DNA of 64,000 nt from Diphasiastrum complanatum (taxonomy: Eukaryota; Streptophyta; Lycopodiopsida; Lycopodiales; Lycopodiaceae), in the NCBI GenBank assembly GCA_029204225.1, contig CM055111.1, positions 18,027,019-18,091,018 on the forward strand, in the 5' to 3' direction. Below, piece by piece: positions 32,392 to 42,775 of this stretch. The first letter of the stretch is position 1; the number at the start of each line of letters is the position of its first letter. Both the position numbers and the translations under genes were made by a program. The notes under the pieces were generated by a model that worked only from the letters and a program-made list of their open reading frames with translations, did not search any database and was not told the DNA's origin.

Positions 32392-32807
32392 GGTCCTCCC
32401 AAAAGTTCAAGACCGTTTGCAGATTTGTGTCGGAGAAGTGTATAGAAAAGTGCACCCCAGACTGGAATAGTCATTAAATGAAAGTGGTGACGGATACATT
32501 CACACCACGTAGAGCTCGTATTTCCAACTAGCTGCATAGTCCACCACAGACGAGACCATTGTAGATCAATAAAAACCATGGTAAATGTTGAGCTAGTGTT
32601 GTGGAATCTAAGCCCCAATCACTAGAACTGGTGCATAGATTGCATATCTCCCAAAAAGCGCTGAGGACAGTTAATATGGCTAACTGAACGACATTTAAAC
32701 GCTTTGCATTCAATTCCGAGGACTTCTGCTCGAAATATTTGTAGAGCGGAAGTTAAAGAACAGGCGAAAACCCATGGGTTTCCACCTTGAGCGCGATATA
32801 TACGCAA
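32392..32807 (-). pseudogene. EamA/DMT-type transporter fragment (A'')
   Basis: Third copy of the transporter piece (GGNPWVFA, LNVVQLAILTVLSAF, IPVWGALFYTLL, LELLGG). It is cut at the 3' side by insertion of the copia LTR at 32391 and carries frameshifts near 32480 and 32715. Confidence 0.55.
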
Positions 32808-32821
32808 GCAACTTTTAATCA

Positions 32822-33030
32822 GTTCCTATATAGGGAAAAAAAAGAGTTTTCCTAGAATGTAGAAGAAATACACATAACTAGGAACTGTGCATGCACTAGG
32901 AAAAATGAAAGAGTTCCTAGGTTGACAATATAGGAAAACTTTTCCTATATAGGAAAATTTTGACCAAGAATTTCCTAGAATAAGTATTTTCCTATATCAA
33001 GAAAAGAATTAGTTTTCCTATATAGATAAA
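32822..33030. repeat. Palindrome cluster TTTTCCTATATAGGAAAA (A'')
   Basis: Cores at about 32824, 32940 and 32988 plus a last one at about 33014. Same order as in A and A'. Confidence 0.6.
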
Positions 33031-33048
33031 TGTAGCCAACTCTACTTG

Positions 33049-33559
33049 GGCTCCACATAATTGTAGCACCCTGGCGCGTCAGGGTGCGCCAGCCAGGGGC
33101 TGGCCAAAAAGGCACAGGTGGGCGTCGTGGCACCACGGGGCAGGCAGCGCCCAGGTGGCGCCGGGCAGGGGCACCGACACCAGGTGGGTGGCGTCGGGCA
33201 GGCAGTTGGGTGGCGCCGGGCAGGCCCACGTGGCGCCAGACAGGCAGCGCCCAGCAGGCCGAGGTGGCGCCGGGCAGGCAGTGCCGAGGTGGCACCGAGC
33301 AGGGGCACCAGCGCCAGGTGGGTGGCGTCGGGCAGGCCCAGGTGGCACTGGGCTGCTTCACACCCACTTGCACACATGTGAATAAGCAGGTGGGTTCAGT
33401 TATATATAGGTACAAGTTTATCTCAAAGATTTGCTTATGGTATAAACCCTGGTGCCCGACACGTGGCACCAGGGCAAGCAGTTTAAAAAATAAAAAATAA
33501 AAACCTCCCTGCCTGGCCCACCCTGACGCGTGCGTAGGGTACTAAAAATAAGAGGAGTT
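33049..33559. mobile_element. GC-rich MULE-like element with 9-bp target duplication
   Basis: 511-bp insertion flanked by CTCTACTTG at 33040-33048 and 33560-33568. The A copies have a single CTCTACTTG at this place, giving a clean empty site. Ends are imperfect inverted repeats of about 45 bp: GGCTCCACATAATTGTAGCACCCT on the left, the complement of the right end reading AACTCCTCTTATTTTTAGTACCCT, then CGCGTCAGGGTG in both. A 9-bp duplication points to Mutator-like transposase. The inside is a GC-rich minisatellite (33110-33350, units near GGTGGCGCCGGGCAGGC), a TATATATAGG motif and A-rich DNA. No transposase is present, so it is non-autonomous. Confidence 0.75.
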
Positions 33560-33888
33560 CTCTACTTGTCCCAAAGCATTAAATACGTTAAATATGGTGT
33601 CAGTTGTTGTTTGACACACTTACGCAACGCAAATTCCCAACTTAAACTACTAAAAAGCTCGTAGGCAAACCAGAACCGAGATGAGAAGGAATAAATGATC
33701 TTGTATATAATGACGTAGAGAGTGAGAGTGACCTAAAAGCAAATGGCGGGCCAAAGCATTGCATCTCGAAATGGCACAAATCATAGTCATGAGTTTATTC
33801 AAACAAAACTAAGAGATACAGTCAATATTCCTTGCAGCAGCTTATAATGTAGAACTGAAGAAAGCCATTCATCAGTTGGTTAGACGCT

Positions 33889-35431
33889 CGTTTCGAATTT
33901 CAAAAGTATCGGTGCAAGCAACATATGGCATTCTTCCTCCTCGTTTCTAAATTCTACATAACGATATGCAAAATTTGCACATATGGGACTCAATTGTTCC
34001 TAATAGAAGACTGTCTTGAACTTAATACTTTCTCAGAACAACCTAGTTTTCCCAATTAGAATATTGGACTAGAATATATTGCATAAGATGCTACATGATA
34101 ATTTGTCTCCATGTCATTACAACAACTGTCAGGTACAACACGAAGAAGATATGCGAACTGTCCGAGTGCCAAAATCAGGAGGCCAACATTGATATTACTT
34201 ATGCTAATGAGAAAATTTCCCAATGCATTTCAAAAATTGATAATTATCTCACATTGCAAGCAGAAAGATTCTTAGACGCCCTTCAAATGAAATTGACTTA
34301 TGAGCTCGTACAGAATTTGCCAAAGCGCAAGACTTAAATTCTTCAGAAAACTTTTGAGGTGGTAGGAATTGATCCCAAACTTCTTTAGGATCAAATTATG
34401 TACTGTTCCCACATGTGGGCACTTCTAAACCAGCATTAAATGCACTACATTCATTTGGTCGCTATAAATTCAATTTGTGAGCTGTTGGTGTAATTTTTGG
34501 TGGAAATACTAGGATAATCTACCAAGATCATTTGCCATTGATTAGATTTGAATTTGTTTCATGGAATCTAATTAATCTAGGCTGAGTTCAGGTCCTATTA
34601 AGGTTAAAAGATTTCCTTCAAAGAGAAGCATCAAGATCAAGGAGGAGAAAGTTTCAAGTTCATGCCTCTTCACTCAACATGGAAGAAATCAAGTGCAAAG
34701 GTGCAAGGAAGAATCAAGACTCTTCAATTCATATTGGAGGAGATCAAGATCAAAGAAGCTCTATCTTGGATATGGTGATAGATCATGTCATCGTCTTTAG
34801 GGGCCCATTAGTCATTTTCTAAACATGAATATGATTCATTTATGATGTTAAGATTAGGTCTTAGAATTGTATATAGATACATTATTGTTTCCAAGGTGGT
34901 TTCATTTTAGGGCAAGAAGGGTGAGTTAACTTCCTTATTACATGCTGGAAATCCATCTAACTTCAAGGAGGAGTTAAATTGCTATGTATTCCCAGCTCCC
35001 ATAGTGAGAAGATAGAAATTTTTTGGAGCTCATTGGCAATCTCAAGCTAGTTCACTATGTACATTGATTTTTTGTGATCCAAATGAAACCAAATTAATTT
35101 CTACTTGTTTCTTAGGTTTAAGGCTGTACTATAGCCTGTACTACACACGTTTGGACTCGAATTTGGGTCTTTGATCTTGTTTATTGATAATCCATACTTG
35201 TTATGTGTCAAATCGCTAATCCTGATCAAGATTTATTGTCTAGTTTTTTATGCATTGTTAAGCAAGCACATAATCTCTCTTGTAGATCTTCTAAGATCCA
35301 TTTTTGGTCCTTAAAGTATTGTACTTTCACAGGTCCCAGCCCGGCCTTAATGAGGCTAGAGAAAAGTTTGCGGCCATAGAAAAGGTCTGTAAAAATGTTT
35401 TGCGGCTTTTTAGCCAGTTGTAAAAATAGTC
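33889..35431. other. Unassigned unique sequence
   Basis: AT-rich, single-copy in this window. A plus-strand frame 34107-34337 (RYNTKKICELSECQNQEANI..., LTYELVQNLPKRK) has no known motif. From about 34483 (TGTTGGTGTAATTTTTGG) to about 35330 the composition resembles a solo LTR, but its ends are unproven. Confidence 0.3.
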
Positions 35432-37974
35432 GGCATAGCCGTGCTAAAATTTTGCATGTACAAAGTTGTTTTTCTAATATATGGTTACCTAGTGTATTTG
35501 CAGAGAGACCGGTTATTCAAAAGAGCCCTAGTCATGAATGTTGTAGCAACCAATTTCGAGAAAAGAACCGACAAGTTTATGAGCAATAGATAATGTTTGA
35601 TAACAGAGAAAATATATCTACTGTAAGTAGGCATCAAAATCATTCAAAGATTACACACCATAGACATAATGTCGCAACTTTTTTTGTTTGTTTACAACAA
35701 CATTTTCAAGCACTTTTGTTTTCCAAATCAGCACGTCGATGCAAGAGAGGTAATCATGTCTTACGAGGAACTAGCTACTGCTCATTCTATATCTGTTTGT
35801 GTGACAATGTGTGTCTGCTACTTTGTGACTAACACTAACGCATTAAAAAAAAAAAACCAGCACATCTCCCACGTTCATCCTGTTTATATAGGAACAGAGA
35901 GAAGGGAGTTTATGCTAATCATTTGATTACAAGAAATTGTTTAAGCTCATTCTAACGATTTCCACTTGTGCATTGTCGTTGTCGTCGTCCGTGGAGTCTG
36001 TTCTCCATGTTGGTACTTCGTTGATCTTGCATGGTACTTAGGTCATGAAGATCTGCCACTTTTGCAGCCATCTGTGAGTCGTATGTGACCGTAATCATTT
36101 CCTTGCTGTGTCTCTGCGGTCGTGAAGGTTCTTCGGAGCCTGAGACCTTTGGCAAGCAACCGCAGATAGACCGTAGTAGGGGCTTTTGCGGTGCTCAGGC
36201 AGTTCATCTCTTCGAGAGGGGAGAAACATTGTAAATCGTTAGTGTGAACTTTGTGGTGGCCTTCAGTCAGCTTCCTTTGTGGACTGCTTTGTGTTTGTTT
36301 CATAGGTGACTGCAAGCTCCAACTTGGAGATGGCCTTTGGTTTACTTGGCATTGGACCATAGGCTAGACTCTTTTAAAGTTGTTTGCATTGCAGTTATGG
36401 TTATTTTTAGTTTCTGCCTATTGGTAGTTCCCATGTATTTCTACAGGTTTTGGTTCATAAGCTGGCAATGCTTTGTGGATAGAAACTTTGTGTTTCTTCA
36501 AGTTCTAACCATGGTGGTTTGAAGGCAAAGAAACAAGTTGGTGAGCTTTGTTCAATATCAAAGTTAGAAAGTTTGTCTTATTATAGATCTAGATGCATTT
36601 TCATTTAATACATTTGGATGCGCATTGTAAGAGTGCTTTGAGTAATGGAGGAGCAAAGATGTTTGTGACTTGCATTGAACTTGCATTGGTGACTTTAGTA
36701 GATATTTTTTAACGTATCTTCTAAAGAGTGAGGATTTCATACTTGATGTCTTTCTCAAGTTCAAAAACGTTGTGGCGAGTCAATTCAACAGTGAAGATCA
36801 AGTGCTTAAAGTTGGCAAATGAGACCTATCAACAAAGTTCAAAGATGTTTGTGTAGCACATGGGATCAAGAGGGAGCTTTCAAACTCAAAGGTTATACAT
36901 AGTCTGGAAGAGAGGACGATCAATCTTTTTGAAAGAGCCAAATCCATGAGGGTGAATGCAATCTTCATAAGTCTTCTGGGGTGAAGCTTTGATGTATGCT
37001 AATTTTGTTTTCATTAGGTACTCAAATGAAGACTTATATGGTTGGTAAGAAGCCAAGTTTGGAGCATTTGAAGGTCTTTGGTAGTACTTGCTATGTCAAC
37101 TCATCTTTTGGATTCTTGAAGGGAATATGGACTGGCTATAGTGAAGTAATGCAAGCTTATAAGGTTTACATTCCTAAGTCAAAGAAAGTTCACATTTCTA
37201 AGGATGTTGTCTTTGAAGAGGAGATTGTGGAGAAGATTGATGTTGTTGATGTTGATCAATCTAGCATTTCTGATGGTGATAAAGATGGTTCTTTGGATGG
37301 TGATGGTGGAGATGCATCTCCAAGTCAAGTTATAAGAAGATCCTCAAGGGAAAGACAAAAGCCATCTAGGCTTCATATGATGAGAAAGGCAAGCAAGTTG
37401 AAGGTACAAACTTTGCTTTACTATTACGTCCATGTCCAGTATGAGGGATTTAGAATAATTCCTTACATGGATGGCCAGTCATTCCAGTGTATGTGGCTAT
37501 TAGTTATGCCTTGTCATTTTGGGCTTGGCCGATAAAGTAATTAATAATCATATGAGGGCCTAGACCTATAATTGGACATATGAACACTTGCATGGTATTT
37601 GACTGCTATAATACCTAAATAGAAGGTCAATTGCTTATTCTGGTTACATGTGGATCCTAAGAGAAATATTCTCTCCTCTTGGGAGAGAATATATACTAGT
37701 GGAAATTTGCCCATCTACCTATTGGATTTTTTGATCCTTGAAGCCAGGAGCCCCTCCTCTCTTGCATTCGTTCACCATGGCATGGGGGTGAAGTGATTAG
37801 GGTATTGACTAGCCATTTCTTGTTGGTTGGGTGGTTTTTCTCCACAGGTATCCTTTTGGTTGCATGCAACAAAATCTAGTCAAATCTTCACTAGGCGATC
37901 CTTACATTTACTCACATGCTTTGGTTCATCTTCTTGTGTAGATGAGGCTATGCAAGTGGATGGTGGTTTTCATG
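35432..37974. repeat. Repeat block B, second copy (B')
   Basis: Collinear with 26607-29129. LTR-like end ATTCTAACG at about 35949, unassigned leader to about 36980, copia integrase-tail fragment, then untranslated sequence. It continues at 37975 into sequence not present after the first copy, which shows what lay beyond block B before the inverted copia joined there. Confidence 0.8.
36984..37430 (+). pseudogene. Copia integrase SH3-like tail fragment (block B')
   Basis: Same fragment as 28150-28611 (KKPSLEHLKVFGSTCYV, GYSEVMQAYKVYIPKSKK, DASPSQVIRRSSRERQKP). A one-base loss after SRL shifts the frame at about 37374 relative to the other copy. Confidence 0.7.
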
Positions 37975-38518
37975 AAATGGAAGCAAATAATGGATCTGGA
38001 AAAAAGGTCTTAGTCAAGGACTTTTATTGTCAAGAGTAAGATCAAGAGGTTGATCTTGAAGGGCTTCAATAACACAAAAGGAAAGGTGGCAATTTGGAGC
38101 TAGTCAAGAGCATCAAAGGGAAGTCAAGTGGAAAAGATAATTTAAATATGTTTTGTAGGTGTTTGAAGACTCAAGTAAGGTCAAAGGAGCAAAAAGGAAG
38201 TGTTGTTCAAGTTTACTTTACTTGTTTTATCTCATGTTTGAACAATTTCATGTGAATGTGCTCAAGAAACAAAACATTTCTATTTACAAAGCTTTGCTAG
38301 CTTTCAGCCCTCTTCCTGAAGAAAATGTTCGCGAACACGAAAGTCAAGAGACACAAAGCACGAAAGTCGCGAACGAGAATATTTTGTGGTCCAGCATGAG
38401 AAAGTCAGACAACATAGACGAAACCAATGACGCGACACAAAAGAACGTCACGAAACCTTTTCTGCCCTCATGCTCCATGAAGGACCAGCAAGGTCACACA
38501 GGTACCCAGAAGTACAGA
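37975..38518. other. Unassigned sequence with short frame
   Basis: A frame at 38159-38530 (123 codons, MFEDSSKVKGAKRKC... to TGTQKYRCLI) contains no known domain. Its second half reads like a copia Gag-linker or random frame. Nothing else is recognised. Confidence 0.25.
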
Positions 38519-38519
38519 T

Positions 38520-39166
38520 GTCTGATATGATGGCATGACGTCAAGAGATACACTCTAAATCGTGGCTAATCCGCCACTCTTGTAATTTTCTGATTAGTTG
38601 TAGATTTAATTACTCTAATCTAAAAGGTTACACAGAGCGACTATATACTTACTGGATGATACTTGATAGAGAGAGCATATACAGATATATAGAGATGTAT
38701 GAAGTAGTCTGATGCTAGTAAGCAATCAAGACAAAAAATACAGAACAAAAGTTCGCCTGCATGCAAGACAAGTTCATGTGATCAGGATCCACAAATATCC
38801 ACAAGTCCACTAGTAAGTGAGACATCCACTCGTGAGAAAACTGTATTTCTCTCATGCCAATGCACTACGTGGATCTGCATGCAGTGCTTGAAGAATCAGA
38901 GAAAAATCAATAGATGATCTTGTAGCCATTGTGCACATGCAAATGTATCTACTGTTATTCGTATATCTGATTCTCTCATTTATTTAATTCTGCAGTTTGT
39001 TGAAACTTTGTTGAATGCTACATTAATTTATAAACGTAGATCAGCAGTGCTTCACTACATTATGGAGGACAGTAGGAGTGATTCAGCTGGCAGTGACCAA
39101 CGATCGCATCTGAACTCCATCCAAATCACATTGAATCGTTTGTGACTCATTCAATCTCTTTCATCA
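38520..39166 (+). repeat. Copia family-C 5' LTR
   Basis: Ends just before the PBS at 39168. The right half matches 12334-12640. The left edge is set near TGTCTGATATGATGGC at 38519 but lacks a second LTR to fix it. A TATA-like TATATACTTACT lies at about 38642 in the middle. Confidence 0.6.
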
Positions 39167-39167
39167 G

Positions 39168-39179
39168 TGGTATCAGAGC
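39168..39179 (+). promoter_or_regulatory. Primer-binding site, tRNA-iMet (family C)
   Basis: TGGTATCAGAGC follows the LTR end ...TTTCATCA with one base between. Confidence 0.88.
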
Positions 39180-39280
39180 CTATCTATTGTCATAATCTGA
39201 CATAGCCAAGAAGCTATCAGATCCAGAAGGCCAAGCATTCAGACGAACAACCATCAACAACAGAAAAGACTTTAGAAGCA

Positions 39281-41859
39281 ATGGCTTCAGTCAGCAGCAT
39301 ACAGAACAAGATCTGTACAATTCTTGATTCTTTAGGATCTAACTTTCTAGTCTGGAAAGTTAAAACATCACTGATACTCAAGGGCGAAGGTTTATTCCCC
39401 TAGGTAGATGGCACAGAAGAGATGCCTACGACATCAGGCAAAGAGCTACGTGAGTGGAGGGAGAAAAATGACAAGGCAGTAGCCTTGCTATCTTCATCCA
39501 TTGAAGATAGTCTCACACTTGACCTGGCTATACTCTCCAAGGCTAAGGAGATGTGGGATGCATTGCTCACGAGATTTCAAACGAGATAAAGAAGTCAAAT
39601 CATGATGCTAGAAGATCAGCTGACAAATCTACAGTGGGATGGGAAAGACCTCACTTATTTTGTAAGGCAGATGAAGGATCTGTTTCTATCACTACATAAC
39701 TCTGGAGCAAAGAATGCAGTGTCAGCTGAGAAGTAGCTCACTTACCTATTGAGAGCCTTACCCAGATCATTCCAGACAACGAGGACCCTGCTCGCGAAAG
39801 ATCCTACCATGAACCTCGAAAAGGCGATTGTTGAGACTCAAGAGGAAGTCGAGACGAGAGAACATCTTGATCACAAAGACCAGGCCCTCTACGACAACAA
39901 AGAAAAATCCAAGAAACAATTTATGCCTAAGAGAGAGTCGAATTAGAGACAAGATCATGATCAGCAAGCAAAGGGGACCAACAAAGGCAACTGGAATAGC
40001 AAAGCGATGTCGAAGCAGCAAGGTGGAGAAAAGAAGACTTGCGTGATATGCAGAAGAGATGGGCACATGGTTGATACATGATGGCTCAATCCAAAGATTG
40101 ACTGTATCCACTGCCACAAGAAGGGTCATGCAGCCGTGGATTGCCGGCAGAACCCGAGAAACAAATCAGCACAGAATAGACAAGAGAACAGCAACAGTTC
40201 ATCCTATGTCGAGGAGCCCAAGAGCTCAAAAATGGGCGAAGAAAGATTGAATAGAAACTGTTCGACTGCGTATATCTGTGAAGACGTGTGTGCAGCGTCA
40301 ACATCTAACACACATGAGGTGATCCTAGATTCAGGATCCACCTCACACTTTATGACATCAAGACGAATCATGTCTAATTTCAGAAGTGCAAATCTTTCAA
40401 GTTTCATAGTTCTTGGAGATGGATTTAAACATCAAGTGAATGATATTGGTTCACTGTGGCTCAACACCAATGGCAGAGACAGACGACTCGAAGATGTTTT
40501 GTTCATGCCTACACTGCAGCAAGACTTGTTTTTTGTAGCAAGAATAGCAGATGTAGAAATGTGTGTGACATTTATAGATGAAGCATGCAACGTGGTTGAC
40601 GCCAGTACTAGTACTTTGATCGCTCAAGGCAGAAGAAAAGGTAATCTATATCATCTGAAGGTATGCCTACCTGCAGATCAGGTACATCAGACTCATGATG
40701 ACTCGCCATACACTCTGTGGCACAGGAGACTCTGCCTCATGAACTCAATGGCACTTTACCAAGCAAGCCATCATGGAGCAATAACAGGGGTCTTGGTTGT
40801 CTCAGTCATTATAAAGAAACACTCTATAATGCCATCTGAAAAACGTGGATCTTGAATGGATCCAAAGATGTCACGCACTCCATTCATCAAAGACTCCTAC
40901 AGAACAACCAGGATTCTGGAGTTAGTGCATTCTGACATTTGTGGGCCTTTCAATATGATCTCAGTAGGAGGTTCAAAATATTATATAACCTTCATTGATA
41001 ATTATAGTAAATTCGCTAGTGTATTTTATTCAAAATAAATCTGAAGCACTTGATAATTTCATAGAATACGTGAATTGGACTGAGAGATGTACAGGCAACA
41101 AGGTTAAGCAGATCATAACATATCAAGGTGGCAAATACATCTCGAATCGCTTTACTGACTTCTACAATGATTGTGACATCATTCATAGAAGGACTGCAGC
41201 CTACCCACCACATCACAATGGTGTTGCAGAAAGAAAGAACAGGACCCTGATGGAAGCTGTCTGATGCATGATGGCCTACTTGAAGACTCCAAGGGTACTG
41301 TGGGCTGAAGCAGTAGCTACAGCCGCATACATCCAGAACAAGACAGACAAGTCTGGCGTCCCTCACACGACACCACACGAGTTATGGTGGGGTAGAAAGC
41401 CCAACCTGTCTCACATCCGAATCTTTGGCTGTGTAGCTTATGCACATATTCCTGATAAGCTTCGAAAGAAGCTTGATGAGAAAGTCGAGCAGAGATTTGT
41501 AGTAGGTTATGACAACAATTCGTCATTCTACAGAGTCTACATGCCAGACACGAACACTTTGAAGACAGTGAAAGTTGTCAGATTTGATGAGAGCAGGACA
41601 ATGGCCAATGACGATCCTGTCAGCTATAAAGTTTTGGAGAGACAGTACTATGACCTGTCGCCAATGACAGAGGGAGCAGAGGACGGACACGAAAATGAAA
41701 ATTTTCGAGTCGTCTCCCATTCGGACGATGAATTAGAAGAAGAAAGATTCGAGAGACAACTTACTGCTACAGTTCCTGTAAACCAAGATGGCTCTGGACC
41801 CAGCAGAGCAGACAAAGGCAAAGGTATTGTTGTCCCAGGAGGATCTCCTAGAAGGTAAA
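39281..41859 (+). pseudogene. Copia family-C gag, protease and integrase
   Basis: Starts at ATGGCTTCAGTC, 100 bp after the PBS. Gag (FLVWKVKTSLILKGEG, ELREWREKNDKAVALL, AKEMWDALLTRF) is followed by two CCHC knuckles, the first with its last Cys turned into TGA (CVICRRDGHMVDT), the second intact (CIHCHKKGHAAVDC). Then come protease LDSGSTSHFM, pre-integrase LWHRRLCLMNS, integrase core LVHSDICGPF / YYITFIDNYSKF / HNGVAERKNRTLMEAV, and SH3-like IRIFGCVAYAHIP, FVVGYDNNSSFYRVY. The second Asp motif is degraded (ITYQGGKY). At least eight stops and a frameshift at about 41010 are present. The frame ends at 41859 in the integrase-RT linker; no RT or 3' LTR is in the window. Confidence 0.88.
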
Positions 41860-41989
41860 GAGCGCCAGCAAGATACATGCCAGCACAACTACATATATGT
41901 GTGTTTTGTCACGCGACGCTGCCACGCGAACCTGATACTTAGCCAAAATTTTGACATTTTTCTTATGCGTGGCACTGCCACGCGTGGCA

Positions 41990-42775
41990 TATCCATGCTA
42001 AAACTTTTTCGAGAACCCTGCCGGTGAAATCCATTAGCTTGTTGTAAATTAGTTTGTTGTAAATTTTTTTTTTATCTATTATGAATAATAAGTTAGTAAA
42101 AAACAACTTTATGATTAATTTAAAAGCGAATAAATTTTTTTTTTATATTTTGAATAGGTGTATACTTATAATAAAATGTGGACTAAAAATTAAATGATCA
42201 TAATCTCAAATTATTATGCTTTGACGAATTAAAGTTACTATTAGTTGAATATTACATGTTATTTTATGTACTTATAGACATTATGATGTGTTTCTATATT
42301 GAAAAAAAACATTAATCAAAATTTGACAATTTTTTCAATATGGTATTGATGGGTAAAAAGATAAGCGTGAGCTTAATATGCATGTGAGAGGATGCTAAGT
42401 ACCTTACATTTGAGAGCCGTGTGGTAGCTTGTTAAGCTAATTTGTTGATAAAACAATTGCAATGTTATACACCTTTGTGTGTTGGCAAAGATCAATGAAT
42501 AGTCAAATAATATTGTGGCAAAGTGTATTATTATCTCAAAGAAGATATTTTTTAATTATAATATATAAATAATCAACACATATATATTTTAATTAGTTCA
42601 CACATCTATTAATATTGATAAATTTTTCTAATTCTAAGTGATTGCGAGATGCGTTTGAAATGAAACTCTAGAAATGCAACATCGTAGAAAAATATAATAA
42701 TTTTAATTTGAAAACAATATATATTGACCACAATGGATCATTTTATGACAAAATTATTTGTGACATGTACAAACT
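41990..42775. other. Unassigned AT-rich end region of the left CACTA arm
   Basis: Very AT-rich and non-coding, downstream of the TNP2 stop. The mirror lies beyond the window. Confidence 0.4.

Larger units (their letters stand above)
32392..33888. repeat. Repeat block A, third partial copy (A'')
   Basis: Collinear with about 9811-10920 of A. It holds EamA fragment, palindrome cluster, then sequence to TTGGTTAGACGCT. It has several small deletions, for example part of 10440-10490 and the stretch around 10550-10580. It is split by a GC-rich element at 33049-33559. Confidence 0.8.

Noticed and set aside
33042-33500. Five overlapping open frames on both strands
   Set aside because: GC-rich minisatellite DNA lacks stops in many frames; the translations are low-complexity Gly/Arg/Ala/Pro with no domain, and the sequence is a transposon insertion.
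38159-38530. Stand-alone host gene of 123 codons
   Set aside because: No motif, no relative in the window, and it runs into the family-C LTR; kept only as unassigned sequence.
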